From Escallonia rubra (taxonomy: Eukaryota; Streptophyta; Magnoliopsida; Escalloniales; Escalloniaceae), in assembly GCA_033065855.1 (NCBI GenBank), contig JAVXUO010001364.1, forward strand, positions 31,335 to 95,334: a DNA stretch of 64,000 nucleotides, written 5' to 3'. Positions 11,169 through 24,189 of this stretch are shown in pieces; positions within the stretch are counted from its first letter, which is position 1, and every line of letters starts with the position of its first letter. The translations under genes were made by a program, and so were the position numbers. The notes beneath the pieces are model-generated. The model saw only the letters and a list, made by a program, of their open reading frames with translations. It ran no database searches and was not told the origin of the DNA.

Positions 11169-12809
11169 TTAGGGGTTGTCGAGTCCCAGATCTGGATCCT
11201 GCTGATCCGGGGCCGGCTCGGCATGTCCAGCAGCGGTACCCTGCTGATCCTGTTCCCTGATCATCCTCAACACCACCGTAGCAATGCGCTGGATCTCTTC
11301 GTCGTCCAACGAATGCCGAGGAGCCGGTGTCTGTGGAGGGGCAACGGGGGCTGAGGACGCTCCTATCACGGCACGAGCAGTCGTGCTAGGCAGGCCGCAT
11401 ATGCGGCCTTTCGACCGATTGACGACCTCTGGCATATCCAGCCATCGCTTCAACGCCCCAGTACTCGCACCCATACTAGTGGACGCTGATGGCTGTCCGG
11501 ACTGCTGCTCGGACCCCCTAAGCTGTTCATACGAGGCCTGCAAAAACAATGATTTAAAGATATGTTAAGGCATTAATTAACGCAACAGACATTGAGGATA
11601 GAAAGACAAAAAATAACAACTTAAACAAATTGACTCACATCGATCCGCCGGGCAATATCTGAAATATAATCGCCTGCCCGGTGCACCTCGTCCTTCTCCT
11701 TCTTCTGCACGTGCGTTTGACTATACGTCAGAGCTACGACCTCATCCTCATCCTCCTCCTCCTCCAGATTCGGGTGCTCGACCGCATTCATGTGTCGGAC
11801 GATGTCGTGTGGCACCGACCCCCCCGTGTGCGTCGGATCTCTGTTATGTCTGTTCTCGGCCCCGCTCTTACTCTTGGCATCCCAGCTTGGATCCACAGTC
11901 CACCGATCTATCATCTCCCCATATACAGTCGGAGATATCCAATGTGGGGGATATCTCGTCATCTCCGTCATCGGGGCACCCTCGGGCAACATCTTCTTCG
12001 CCCGATCCTGTGCGTTGTGGAGCCATCGGCAGTAATTCTTGCCAATGTAAGCAAAGAAGGCCTGCTGCCCCAGTGCCTGCTGATCAGGTGAGTCAAACGT
12101 GAACCCCTCCTGTAAGGCATTCAATAACACAAATTAACTACAGAAAACAAACTATAATTAAACAAATACTATCGCAGAAAAAAATACTTCACCGTACCAG
12201 CCACTCCTCCCATAGGGACTCCCTCGCAGCGGCATCCTAGTCCTTCCAGCACAGGCGTGGCTCGAACAATCGGCCCTTCACAAGAACGCCGATCTTCGTC
12301 CTCGCCTGATTCTCCAGGATCTTGCCAAAGAAGTAAATAAATTAATTAATACAGTTCAAATATAAATTAACACCCCAAAATTTTTAATATAAGGAATGAT
12401 GTGATTTTTTTTATTTACAAACCCTCTTGGGTGAGCGTAACTCTCTGTTTACGCTGGGGGTCGATACGTACCCCACGTGTCGGACCACGGCCTCGTCGAG
12501 ATCCTACAAAACACAAACATTAATACAATTCAAATATACTTTAAATCAAAGGCTAGCGAAAATGTACTAAACACCGTTATCAACTATACCTGAGGTAGAA
12601 CCCACGGAAGAGGGAGAATCAACGCGCGTGTGGGATGAATCTGCGTCGGGCTGGGGCGACGATTGGGGCTGGGGCTGGAGCTGGGGCCCCATCTGCTGTA
12701 TGCGAGCACTCTGTGCCTCGTCATCAGTGCGCAATGACTAGGTGGGACCCACCGGGGAGGAAGCAGCTCGACGTCCAGCCCGGCCACGAATAGCCCGTAT
12801 CCTATCCAT
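11169..12809 (-). pseudogene. TNP1-like CACTA accessory protein (Ptta/En/Spm type), broken
   Basis: Reading right to left, a start at 12809 opens a frame beginning MDRIRAIRGRAGRRAASSP, interrupted by a stop. Next come GSRRGRGPTRGVRIDP (about 12430-12510), a segment with KILENQARTKIGVLVKGRLF (about 12195-12330, one stop), the frame at 11621-12130 (AFFAYIGKNYCRWLHNAQ and later WISPTVYGEMIDRW), and the frame at 11169-11549. This order matches plant Ptta/En/Spm accessory proteins, whose family role is to bind subterminal repeats. AT-rich gaps between the pieces look like introns. In-frame stops show it is dead. An acidic, glutamate-rich stretch lies near 11690-11780. Confidence 0.72.
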
Positions 12810-12988
12810 ATCTGACTTCGTATAGATAAATTACAAAGACATTAACACATTAAAAACAATAATTTGGTAGAAATCATCATCGTCAATATATATATATATA
12901 TATATGAACGGAGGTGCAAAAACACATCAATATGAACCAAGTTCTAATTAGTTTTTACATTTTTTCCGTGATGTTACAACATTACAAG
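12810..12988. other. spacer between the two CACTA pseudogenes
   Basis: AT-rich non-coding sequence with a short (TA)n run at about 12887-12904. Confidence 0.5.
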
Positions 12989-15900
12989 TCAATCATTTTC
13001 AGTTTGAGAATCATCATCATCTTCATCACTTTCCTCGTCATCCTCTTCTTCGTGGGACTCGTCGTCCTCTTCATCTTCTAATTCATCATCTTCATCAGTA
13101 GACTCAGTCACATCATCTCCAACACTTTCCACATCTTTCGCGTCATCATCTACAACTTTTTCTCCTACATGAAGTGTTGTTGGAAGAGGAAGATCGTCAT
13201 CCTCGTTGTTGACCTCAATAGGGAACAAGACAGGTGGTTGGTCGGCTTGAAAGGAGTCTAGCTCACTGTCATATATCACGGGCAATTTCTTGGACTTGAT
13301 AATTGTAAACCAATGAGATTTGGGATTGGTGACGTCCTCCCCGTAAAAGACTTGTACAGCTTGACTAGCAATCACAAAGGGCTCGTCTGATACAAGTCTT
13401 GACTTGACATCTACAATCCCTTGAGAGCTAACACGGATTCCTCTACTGCATGTGACATCGAACCACGTACACTTGAACATTACCAGGCGGTTTTGGGAAC
13501 CCAGATATGTTAGCTCAACAATCTCATCTAGCTCTCCGTAAAAGTCCATGCAATTCTCGGCATAACAGTCGCGTTGACCAAGACTCCACTATTTTGGGTT
13601 TGTTTTGTTCGGTCATCATCTTTTACGTTAAACCTAAACCCGTTGATGATATAGCCTCTATGACAGGATGCTTGTTTGGTAGGGCCTTCAGCTAGTAATT
13701 TCAAGTAGGAGGCCACTGGTCTATCCATTGACTGAACCTATTGTAGATGACGGTAAAAATTAAGGATAAATCAGTATACTAATTGGCCACATAACTGTAT
13801 ATAACACATAATATAATTTCGTTAAACAATCTTACACGCCTTTTGAACCACTGTACAAATTGTGATTTCCGATGAGATTCAAGTCCAGCGGGATCAGTGA
13901 TTAAAGATTTCGCATCGAACTCACTGCAAACCAATATAGTTGACTCGCTTATCACACACTTTCAATTATGTACAGTGATGTAAGTGAATTAAGACTTTAA
14001 CTTACTCAACGAATGCCGAAACTTCATCGCAATTTAGGAGGGCATATATTGTTGCAGCAGTATACTCTTCATCCGTTAGCCATCGAGTATACGTTCGGCC
14101 GAACGGACTACCTGACTGCTTGAATATTGACAATTGCCCTTCCAAATTTGTGCTTGATCCGGGGTCATTTCGGCCTAGTTGATTTAACCTTGTATCAACA
14201 TCAGACCTGAAATATTGACTACAAAAGTTTACAAGTTCTTCCATTACGTAAGCCTCCGCAATTGAGCCCTCAACCCGAGCCTTATTGCGGACTTTTTTCT
14301 TTAAATGGAACATGAACCTAGAAGTTTAGCGAATCGAGTCAAAGGGAATATAAATGATAACATGTGTCGCATTAAGTGTAAACGAATAACTGTAACAATT
14401 TAAAGATTACCTCTCGAAGGGATACATCCACCGATATTGCACGGGTCCACCCATCTTAGCTTCATATGCCAAGTGAACATGCAGATGCTCCATTGAATCA
14501 AAGAACGAAGGTGGGAAGATTTTCTCCAGCTTGCAAATCGTCACCACAATGTTCTTCTCAAGCACTTCCATGTTACTCACCCGGATCGTAAAAGAACATA
14601 TATCTCGAAAGAAATGAGATAATTCAGTCAAAGTCTAGTAAATAACCTGTGGCAACAGTCCCCAGAAGGCAATAGGAATGAATCTCTCCACGAATACATG
14701 ACACTCGTGACTCTTCATTCCTTGGAACTTGCATTCTGATACATTGCAACAACGAGATATGTTAGACGCAAACCCATCCGGAAGCTTCAAATTCTTAACC
14801 CATTGACAGACCTTCTCCACTTGTTTCTTGTCTAGACAATAAGGTGCTTTCGGAAGTATCGTCCTCCCACTGACTGTCCGAGGATGCAATTCACGGCGTA
14901 CACCCAACTGTTGTAGATCATTTCTCGCTTTAAGGTGATATTTCGATTTTCCCTTGACATTCATCAATGTGTTGAACACATTATCAAAAACAGTTTTCTC
15001 AATATGCATCACATCCATGTTGTTTTGGATAACGAGCATCCTCCAGTAGGCTAACTCCTAGAAGATACAAAAATTTCTCCAGTTGTGCTCTTTCCCATAC
15101 CCTTTCCTATACCCTGGAATCTTCTAATCTGGCACACCCTTGCTGTGTGGTATGTCAGTATCAAGTGTCTCCAGGAGTGAGAGCACTTGTTCACCAGATG
15201 GGTAGTCCAGTGTGACAACCTCATGCTCGATTGTCCCGGTGGCAAAAGCTTACGGTACATCCAAACCACGAGGGCTTTTCGCCGTGCTTTAACGTATGAC
15301 CGGGGTTCACGCCCATACAAGCAGGGCATGCTAGCTTCCCATGTGTGCTCCAGCCACACGTCATTCTTAATGCGGGGAAATCATGTATAATCCACATCAA
15401 AGCAGCCATCATCTAAAAATTTTGTTGAAGGGATGCATCATATGTTTCGACTCCGTGATTCCATAACTGTTTTAACTCATCAATCAACGGCCTTAAATAC
15501 ACATCTTTTTCCTTGCCGGGACTCTTCGGTCCCAGAATGAGCAACGACAAGAACATGTACAGCTTCTTCATGCACATGCCTGGTTGAAGGTTGTACGGGA
15601 CAATAATAACAGGCCAACAGGAATAAGGCGTGGTAGACTGGCCGAAAGGGTTGAACCCATCAGTTGCCAGACCAAGTCTAACATTCTGAACTTCTTGAGC
15701 AAATACTGGATGCCTGCGGTCAAACTCCTTCCACGCCTCTCCATCAGCTGGGTGTGTCAGCACATCGGCATCGTTGCTACGAGTCTTACTGTGAGCCCTC
15801 ATATGTTCAGCCGTATTGGAGGAGTAGTACATTCTCAGAAGTCGTGGTGTGACCAGGAAACATCACAATATCTTCCATGCAATGTTTTTCTTCTTCCCTT

Positions 15901-16631
15901 TGTCCGGTTTGTACCTCGAATGATCACATACTGGACACCGTGACATATCCTTATTTTCTTTTCAGAATAATACACAATCGTTATTGCATGCATCTATTCG
16001 CTCATAGCTCAACCCAAGTTTCCTCATCATCTTCTTCGCATCATAGTACGACGGCGGTAACTTTTCACTTTCGGGCAAAATTTCTTTGATTAAGGTAACA
16101 AACTCGTTAAAACCTTTCTCACTCAGCCTGTGGTCTGATTTTAACTGTAATAACCTATTAACCGCAGACAGTCGTGTGTGTGTTTCGGAGCTCCATCCCA
16201 CAACGGCTCTTCCGCAGCTCTCAACAACTCATAAAACTGATGAGCCCCTCGTTCGGCGGTTGTGGACTATCGTCACCACCGTCGTTACCCCAGTCAACAA
16301 TAGCATGCCTAGCATCCATAATCATATCTCAGTAATCATACCGTGCCTCCTCCCTAACTTCAGTATGACTAGCCGGGTTGGACGACAATACTATCGTTTT
16401 CCCGTGCTGCGTCCACCTTGTGTATCAACCCATAAAATCGTACCGACGAAGATGCCATTTTACTTCAATTCTTTTTCTTCAGTGTAACAACTCATATCTA
16501 CCGCACGGACACCTTATCTTATCAAGGTCAACATGTGCAGGATGCACATAAGCAAAGTCGAGAAATTCGTCAACGCGATACTCAAAATCTTCAGCATTCT
16601 TCCTTTTCATCCAACTTCGATCGACCGACAT
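12989..16631 (-). pseudogene. TNP2-like CACTA transposase, broken
   Basis: The domains run right to left in the family's standard order. The transposase-associated domain starts at 16631 (MSVDRSWMKRKN..., then IRCPCGRYE) and stops at 16479. The catalytic Transposase_21 region is spread over 16201-14635, with TDGFNPFG, PYNLQPGMCMKKLYMFLSLL, HGKLACPACMG and MDVMHIEKTVFDN. DUF4218 follows at 14631-14002, with FPPSFFDSMEHL, GGPVQYRWMYPFER and VRNKARVEGSIAEAY. DUF4216 lies at 13728-12989, with GYIINGFRF and VMFKCTWFDV, and ends in a long Asp/Glu tail. The frame breaks at least near 15050, 15412, 15835 and 13550, besides probable introns. In the family this protein cuts and joins the CACTA ends; this copy cannot. 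Confidence 0.85.
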
Positions 16632-17389
16632 GACGACTAAATTATCGTACTGTATACCACCTTCAATTATGACCAGTCATTAGGCAGGGTCGATGTAAAT
16701 ATGAATGCATGAATTTTACAACATGTCTATATATTTCCCCTCAATTCTCTAACAGCTGTGGTCCTATCCCATTCAGAAAAACACATGTTTATAAACAGTG
16801 AATAACTCATACTTAGTCCCATGTCTGCGGAAAATTCGAGAGCACCTCCCCGCATTTCTCCAAGTACACGACATCGATTAGGTGTTCTAACATTCATCTA
16901 ACCTTGCCTTAGAAGGTTTGACAGATGTTAGAACAGCAGATTTGTATGCACCCGGAGAACAAATGAGAACGTGTACCAAATATCCACAACATAGAACACA
17001 GAGCATGAGTTGAAACACTATTTTATAAACACGTAGTTTTTCCAAATTGTCCAAACTGGACATCCAAAGGCTCATTACAAAGCATTACTTTGTAATAAGT
17101 ACCTTCGAACGGGAACTAAGGATTTTTATGCATGCATGCGTTCAGAAATTGATAACATATGCAAGAATCTTTCAGACATATCAAAACTGCAGAAAGATCG
17201 TTACATGTGTTACTAATTCCACATTAAATAGAATTCGTTAGCAACGAGTTGAACCATCTCGTTGCCAATGGACTTCTCAAAACAACAACTAATATAAAGA
17301 AGGCAGGATTTGTAAACAACGAGTAATTGAACCATCTCTGGGCAATATTGAGTAATTATGGGATGTACAAGGGTTAATTATGGCTAACT
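16632..17389. other. upstream or first-intron region of the TNP2-like pseudogene
   Basis: AT-rich sequence without recognisable coding content. It separates the transposase start from the internal minisatellites. Confidence 0.4.
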
Positions 17390-18470
17390 TGGTTATTGGG
17401 TTAATTACGAGTATTAAGGTTTAGGGTTTAGCATTATCGGTTTAATTAATCTAATTAGGATTTGTTAAGATATGTTAGGATTAATTAGTGTTATGAGGAG
17501 TACCTTGGGCTAATTATAGCTAATTAGGTTGATTAGGACTAATTAAGATTATTTAGTCCTAATTAGGGTTTAATTGTGCCGAATAGTATTGATTAGTCCT
17601 AATTAGCGCTAATTAGGCTTAATTGGGTTATGTTAGGGCTAATTATTGTTAATGAGGAGTTGTTTCAGATAATTATAGCTAATTAGGGTTGATTAGGACT
17701 AATTAGAGTTATTTAGTCCTAATTAGGGTTTAATTGTGCCGAGTAGTGCTGATTAGTCATAATTAGGACTAATTAGGCTTAATTGGGTTATGTTAGGGCT
17801 AATTATTGTTAATGAGGAGTTGTTTTGGATAATTACAGCTACTGAGGGTTGATTAGGACTAATTAAGGTTATTTAGTCCTAATTAGATTTTAATTGTACC
17901 GAGTAGTGCTGATTAGTCCTAATTAGGGCTAATTAGGCTTAATTGGGTTATGTTAGGGCTAATTATTGTTAATGAGGAGTTGTTTCGGATAATTATAGAT
18001 AATTAGATTTGATTAGGACTAATTAGGGTTATTTAGTCATAATTAGGGTTTAATTGTGCCGGGTAGTGTTGATTAGTCCTAATTAAGACTAATTACGCTT
18101 AATTGGGTTATGTTAGGGCTAATTATTGTTAATGAGGAGTTGTTTCAGATAATTACAGCTACTGAGAGTTGATTAGGACTAATTAGGGTTATTTAGTCCT
18201 AATTAAGGTTTAAGTGTGCCGAGTAGTGTTGATTAGTCCTAATTAGGCTTAATTGGGTTATGTTAGTGCAAATTACGACTAATTAGGCTAACTATAATCA
18301 ATATGCGCGTAATTGGGTTCATTTGGGCTAATTTGGGGTAATTACAGCTAATTTGATTTTCATTGGGTTCTTAGGATTAATTAAAACTAATTAGGCTCGT
18401 TAGAGCTAATTAGGGTTAATTGATTTATTAAAATATTGTTAATCAAAACTAATTAGGGCTAATTATAGCC
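17390..18470. repeat. AATTAG-rich minisatellite, about 160-bp period
   Basis: The marker TGTTAGGGCT recurs at 17631, 17791, 17951 and 18111, exactly 160 bp apart, with a decayed one at 18261 (150 bp). Each unit is itself built from short CTAATTAGG-type words. The array lies inside the CACTA element, upstream of the transposase frame. Confidence 0.9.
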
Positions 18471-18599
18471 AGTGCTGGAGCCACGATGAGATTCCAGGGG
18501 GTGCATGCTAAAAATGTCGCGTTAACCTACTTAACCTAAATTCAATGCACAGTCAACAATCTCAATTCCGACACCTCATATAGGGTGTCGATATGGTGT

Positions 18600-18782
18600 T
18601 CGATACGTGTCTGACACCTCCGAACACGTGTACGGCATGTACGACACCTACGGACATGTGTCCGACCTACCGACACGTGTCCTATACCTCCGGACACGTG
18701 TCCGACACATACCGACATGTGTCCGACGCCTCCGGACATGTGTCCGACACCCACCGACACGCACCTCCGGACACATCGGCAT
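18600..18782. repeat. short tandem repeat built on GACACGTGTCC / GACATGTGTCC
   Basis: About eight units of roughly 20 bp, each a near-palindrome around CACGTG or CATGTG separated by GACACCTCCG-like linkers. The open frames here are artefacts of the repeat. CACGTG is also the plant G-box core, but its presence here follows from the repeat. Confidence 0.85.
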
Positions 18783-19224
18783 ACGTTAATTTATTTTTTA
18801 AATGTCGGACACCGTCGATCAAACGTGGTGTCCATGTCTGCGCTAACTAACATGTATCTCAATCCAATTCGATCACATCCTCCGTCAACAATCTCAATTC
18901 TCAATTCTCAAATGCTCAATGCAATAAAAATTAATAAAAATCACACATTCAATCCAATTGGGTCCCATCCTCCGTTAATAATCTCAATATCTCAAATGCT
19001 CAATGCACAATTAACAATCTAAAATCATCATTTAACAACCTAACATTATCAATTAATAATTTCAATTACTTCAAATGTACAGCTAATAACCTAAAATCAT
19101 CAATTAACAACCTAAAATCATCGATCAATAATCACAATTCTCAAATGCACAATTAACAACCTAAAACTATCAAACAAATGATCAATGTTCAAATGGAAAA
19201 AAATGTTCAAAATGCACATATTCG
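18783..19224. other. AT-rich stretch with short CAATT/AACAA words
   Basis: Degenerate short repeats (CTCAAATGCTCAATGC twice, AACAACCTAAAATCATC several times). No gene. Confidence 0.5.
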
Positions 19225-19850
19225 ATGCGCTTGAATTATTTCAATTTAGGGTTCGATTGTATTAGGGCATTCAATTAGGAGTTCAATTAGTTTAATTTAT
19301 GGTTCGGTTCGATTAGGGCATTTAATTTAGGGTTCAATTATTTCAATTTAGGGTTCAATTAGGGGGTTCTATTGATTCAATTTAGGGTTCGGTTGATTTG
19401 GGGCATTTAATTTAGGGTTCAATTAGTTCAATTTAGGGTTCGGTTGGATTAGGGCATTCAATTTAGGGTTCAATTAGGGGTTAAATTAATTTAATTTAGG
19501 GTTCAATTCGATTAGGGCATTCGATTTAGGGTTCAATTAGGGTTCAATTACTTCAATTTAGAGTTCAATTAGGAGGTTCTATTGATTTAATTTAGGGTTC
19601 GGTTGATTTGGGGCATTCAATTTCGGGTTGAATTAGGGGGTTCAATTATTTCAATTGAGGGTTCGATTGGATCAGGACATTCAATTTAGGGTTTAATTAG
19701 TTTAATTTAGGGTTCGATTTGATTAGGGCATTCAATTTAGGATTTAATTATGGTTCAATTACTTCAATTTAGGGTTCCATTAGTTCAATTTAGGGTTTGG
19801 TTGAATTGGGGCATTCAATTTAGGGTTCAATTAAGAAGTTCATATTATTC
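19225..19850. repeat. TTTAGGGTTCAATT minisatellite
   Basis: Dozens of imperfect copies of a 16-20 bp unit, AATTTAGGGTTCAATTAG, in a higher-order arrangement with GGTTCGATTAGGGCATTC. The heptamer TTTAGGG is embedded but never occurs in direct head-to-tail tandem, so this is not telomeric DNA. Confidence 0.85.
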
Positions 19851-20404
19851 AACAAATTCAGATTATACATGGCAGAGAAGACAAATTAACAACAAATTCA
19901 GATTATTGCCAAATGCTTCATAATCAACAAATTCAGAAGACAAAATAATGGCCAAACGTCCAAATTAACAACAAATTTAGATTATACATGGCAGAGAAGA
20001 CAAATTCGAATGTTTTATGTACGTACATTGAAATTTAGAAGAGCTTATACAAGCAGAAGTGTGATTATGGCCAAATGCTTGATAATCAACTTTGAAAAAT
20101 AAACAAGATTAATTTAGGGAAATTGACATACAGATCTCGAGGCGGGTACAACGACAGTGGCGTTGGTGGTGCGATGGCAGTGGTGGGCTTCGTGGCGCGG
20201 CGACAGTGTAAGGCTTTGTGGCACGACGGCAGTGGAAGGCTTGGTGGCTCGGCATCAGGCGGGGGAAGGGGGTGTCGCCAGAGGTGGGTCGCCGTAGAGA
20301 GGGGTCGCCGGAGGTGAGAACGGCAGTGTGTGAGTGAGAGAAGAATTTCAGAGAGAGAAACGGGGAGAGAGAAAGAAACTAGATGTGGTTTTAAATCGAG
20401 GATC
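19851..20404. other. CACTA interior, first promoter-like region
   Basis: AT-rich sequence followed by a GC-rich, GGTGGC-repeat block (20150-20340) ending in GAGAGAGAAA-type purine runs, as in the parallel block at 21710-21860. The frame at 20123-20317 is compositional. Confidence 0.4.
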
Positions 20405-20700
20405 TTTAGCGACGGGATAACACCGTCGCTAAAAATTCGTCGGTGAAGGTCTTATTGTAAAGACTTTTACCGACGGAATTTTTAGCGACGATTTTATTCC
20501 GTCGTTTAAATAATTTAAAAAAACCCTGAAAAAATACTAATTTTTAAAAAAATATTTAGCGACGGTAATTCCGTCGCAAAAAGTTCGCCGTTAGAAGTCC
20601 GTCTGCAAATACTTTTATCGGCGGTGGCTTCCGTCGGTAATAGTATTAAACGACAGACTTTTAACGACGGGATCTTCCGTCGCTAAAAATCCATCGCAAA
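20405..20700. repeat. CACTA right subterminal repeats, inner copy
   Basis: Many copies of TTAGCGACGG and its complement, arranged as in 21865-22165 and preceded by the same GTCGCCGGAGGTG and GAGAGAGAAACGGG sequence. No CACTA terminus follows at about 20720, so this is an internal or truncated copy. Confidence 0.8.
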
Positions 20701-21709
20701 ATACATATTTTTGCAAAATCAAATGTTTACTCTTTTGAAAAACCCTTTGACAAACATTGCAGACAAAGTAATAACTGACAAACATTGCCAGATGTCTTAA
20801 CGAGTATTCTGCTTTCTACTTTCTTTTAAGACATCTGGTTCCTTGCGTTCTGTTTTCTCGCGATTAGAATTCATGTAATGAAATTAGAAGCTCTCATTTT
20901 GTTTATTGATTTCTTGAAACCTGTCTCTGACAATCAAAAGACATTCTAGGGCTTGCTAATCCTACTCATTCCTCTTATTCTACACAAATCAAAACTGCAC
21001 GGCACACCTTATTCTAAAATCTGCAGTCGTATACGGCAATTCTCAAATTATGTTACCAAAAGAAGAATGAACGTACTTTGCCTAGATAATGGGCAATACT
21101 ATGTGTTGACACGGTGGCTGAATGATCCAAACACAGTGTTAATATGTACTGTCAAAAAGTAAAAACCAGCTTCTTATACACTTCATGGTTTTCCTTCTGC
21201 AAATTTTGATTTTCAGTGTGTCTAGTCTTTTATTTTGCTATCGAAACAGTTATTAACCTTAAGGAGGTAAAAGGAAATTTAAAGAACAAAATAGCTGGAA
21301 TCCAGAATGCACTGAGAAAGTTCACTAATTCCATGAATTGAATAACTGAATGTTAAGAGATACTGATCAATTGAATCAAACAGTGCAAGTTATGAGGAAC
21401 AAAAAGATCAATGGCAGACATAGAAACATACCCAGATTGGAAAATAAGTCCTGAACATACGCTGACAAACATTGCAAGACACAAGAGTACATGCTCAAGA
21501 CAAGAAGATAAAGAAACCTCTTTGACATTCCCTGATTTGACAAACGAAACCCAATTTGAACATACAAAACATGCAAACGATACCATTATGATGGGTAATT
21601 TTGTTTGAAATCGCAGGGACTAGAAAGCTAACCTTCGAAGGTCCACTTGGGAGTGTTGATGAAGGAGGGCTTTTGCCTGCAGAGTCTTGTTGCCAGTCAG
21701 AGCCAAGTG
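20701..21709. other. spacer between the two CACTA subterminal blocks
   Basis: AT-rich, apparently non-coding. Short open frames on both strands show no similarity I recognise. Confidence 0.4.
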
Positions 21710-21864
21710 TGGAAGACGGGGGTGTCGCCGGAGGGGTCGCCGGAGGTGGGCTGCTGTAGAGGAGGTCGCCAGAGTAAGAAGGCCAGTGGATCGCCGGTGA
21801 GAAATAATTAACAGAGAGAGAAACGGGAAAAAGAGGAGAAAGAAGGGGATATGAGATTTAAGAC

Positions 21865-22180
21865 AGGACTTTTAGCGACGGAACAATGCCGTCGGTAAAA
21901 GTTCATCGGTAAAAAACACTTTTCACATACGAAATATTTAGCAACGAAATTATTCTGTCGCTTAAATATTTTTTAAAAATCATAAAAATTCTAAAATTCT
22001 AAAAAATATTTAGCGACGGTAACATTTGTCTGTAAATATTCGTCAGTAAAAGTCCGTTGGCAAATACTTTTACCAACGGAAGTTTTATCGACAATAAAAC
22101 TCGTCGCTGAAAAGTTTTTTAGCGACGGAATGCATTTCGTCGCTAAAAGTCTGTCACTAAATCTGTCTTTTCTTGTAGTG
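21865..22180 (-). repeat. CACTA right terminus with subterminal repeats
   Basis: A second subterminal array ends in a clean CACTA terminus (CACTACAAGAAAAGACAG read from 22180 leftwards). It marks the true right end of the element. Confidence 0.85.
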
Positions 22181-24189
22181 GAAAGATAGAAAGAAGAGGG
22201 AACGAAAGAAAGGGAAAAAAAGGATAAAAAGACATAAATGTCCCTAACTAAATGGACTTAACAGAGCGACGACAAGGACAATTTGACAGAGTAGCCAGAT
22301 TGAAACGAATTTAAAATTCAGTGGTCACTTTAACACAACTTGATGTCCAGTGACCAAAGTGAAATTTTTCTAATATTACAGTGGTCAATGACGTAGTTAA
22401 CTCTAATGGAATTTTCATGTAGATAGTTAGAGAGTTGTTGCACTACCAAAGAAGTAGCAGATTTGTTTTGTAAATTGAAAAGATCTATGTACATGTTATG
22501 AGCTTCAATGAAATAAAGGGACATTTGACCACACAAAAAAAAAATTATATATTAGGTGGTCATGACGTCATGTTTTTAGAAAGTATGTATACATTGGCCT
22601 CAGTTCTAGGTGCAGTGATAACTTGGCAAGTAGTAAGGGTTTTCTCTTATCTAGCCTAAGGTCATTCCGAACTATTCATAATGCTAAAGGGATCTTTTGG
22701 TTCTAATTTATGGCACGAACATTGTATATATGCACCATATTTTTTAATTTACTATTGCCTTTTATCGCTTGGAAGATGTGTGTTTAAGTACAAAACAAAA
22801 ATATATCTTTAGCGGCAATATCTAGAATTGAGCTTGGAATTAGCAAAATAGCAACAAGCTTTGGCGGCATCTAAAGAAATAAGGTTACTAGATATAGGTT
22901 CAAATCATATTTACAAAAAGTACTCCTTCTCATATATTTAAAATATATATGCTAACAGTTTTAGCTCATACTTTACTCCTTTTCAAGTTCTTTAGTTGAT
23001 AGGATAGAAGAATGAAAAGGTAGACCAACACTTTATCAACATTCGAGCCTCTAAAATCTTTGGGTTAACTTACTAGAATCTTTTTGAGAGATCTTATCCT
23101 CATGAATTTTTCATGCCACACATTTAATTCCCCTTTGGATCACTGTTGATCGATCGTTGTGTTAATAGTTCTACCAATTGATTCGCCGAAGAATTCTCTG
23201 ATCTGCGCTTTGAGATTGCAAGAGAGGAATCTTATCTTCCAAGCTTTAGGATAAGTTTACGAGTCTTTTGCATCAATCTTCTATAACTAACATGTTATAC
23301 TTCGTTTTAACCAAATATTTTAAAACTGAAATTTAAAGAAAATATTAATGTTATTTTTTTTCAGTTAGTCGGTCTATCTAAATTGTAGCCCTCAACTACC
23401 ATAGTCCTAACAATTTTTTAATGACACATTCATTAGGTCATGTTAGTGTAATTTTACACAACGGAAGAACCGAGGCTAATACGTGCTTTGAATATTAAGA
23501 TGAGCCGAAGAAAACTCATCGAAGGTACTTATTTCGCCATTACAAAAAAATAAAAAATAAAAGAAGATAAAATCTAAAGGCCAAACATCATATGAACCTG
23601 CAAACATTAATGCCACATATGATACATAAGAAAGTAGTGGGAATGGAAAGGACTAAATAGACCAACAAATTATTTCTGAATATTTCTTTCTTTAATATTT
23701 GTGTAGATGATAGATTGTTGTGAAAATCAACCATGAGAACAAGAATGCTCTAATTTTTTAGCTAAAAAGGTCTCAACAGCTTTGAACTTCATTGTTATCG
23801 GTTTGGCTTCGTCTTCAAAATTCCACACAGGGTAATGGATAGAAGGAACCATTTCCGTATTCGAAGAACTTCATGCGAAAAAAGATAAATTTAAATAGTT
23901 TAGGATTTGGGACAAAAAAGTTGGCATTCTCCTTATCTTAGATTTTCAGACATAATCATGTTTCAACTTGAAAAAGGAGATCTGTCCTAATCATGATCAG
24001 TATAATTTGCTACCAGTTAATGCAAAAAAAAATTCATTGATTATCCACCAGAAGTTAATTAAGAATTTTTATTATTGTTCTCTTTTAATAGGTCGGTATT
24101 GTTGTTATAGTTCTTCTAAGCATCACCATTGCACGTTTAGTTGGGGATACTAGCAACATGCTTCAACTACGTTTAGGAAATAATATCTT
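22181..24189. other. intergenic, nothing recognised
   Basis: A purine-rich run follows the CACTA end. The block at about 22265-22420, with two TGACCA/TGGTCA-containing words around CAGTGGTCA, looks like a dispersed repeat relic, but I cannot assign it to a family. The rest is AT-rich without coding content. Confidence 0.4.

Larger units (their letters stand above)
10635..22180 (-). mobile_element. decayed CACTA (En/Spm) DNA transposon
   Basis: The right end at 22166-22180 reads TTCTTGTAGTG, the reverse complement of the classic CACTACAAGAA terminus. Both ends carry many subterminal copies of TTAGCGACGG/CCGTCGCTAAA in both orientations (10636-10930, 20405-20700, 21865-22165). Inside, on the - strand, lie pseudogenes for both standard CACTA proteins: TNP2-like transposase (12989-16631) and TNP1-like accessory protein (11169-12809). 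The left end starts directly with subterminal repeat after CAACAA and lacks a clean CACTA terminus, and no 3-bp target duplication can be paired. The element is about 11.5 kb and transcribed right to left. Numerous stops and frameshifts make it inactive. Part of the interior may be a composite of two copies. Confidence 0.85.

Noticed and set aside
17390..18470. CRISPR-like array
   Set aside because: The units are contiguous 160-bp tandem repeats without unique spacers, in a plant transposon.
18593..18850. Open frames over the CACGTG repeat as a repeat protein
   Set aside because: All three + frames and a - frame are open only because the DNA is a short tandem repeat.
19225..19850. Interstitial telomeric repeat, because TTTAGGG occurs many times
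   Set aside because: TTTAGGG is never in direct tandem; it is embedded in a longer TTTAGGGTTCAATT unit within a CACTA element.
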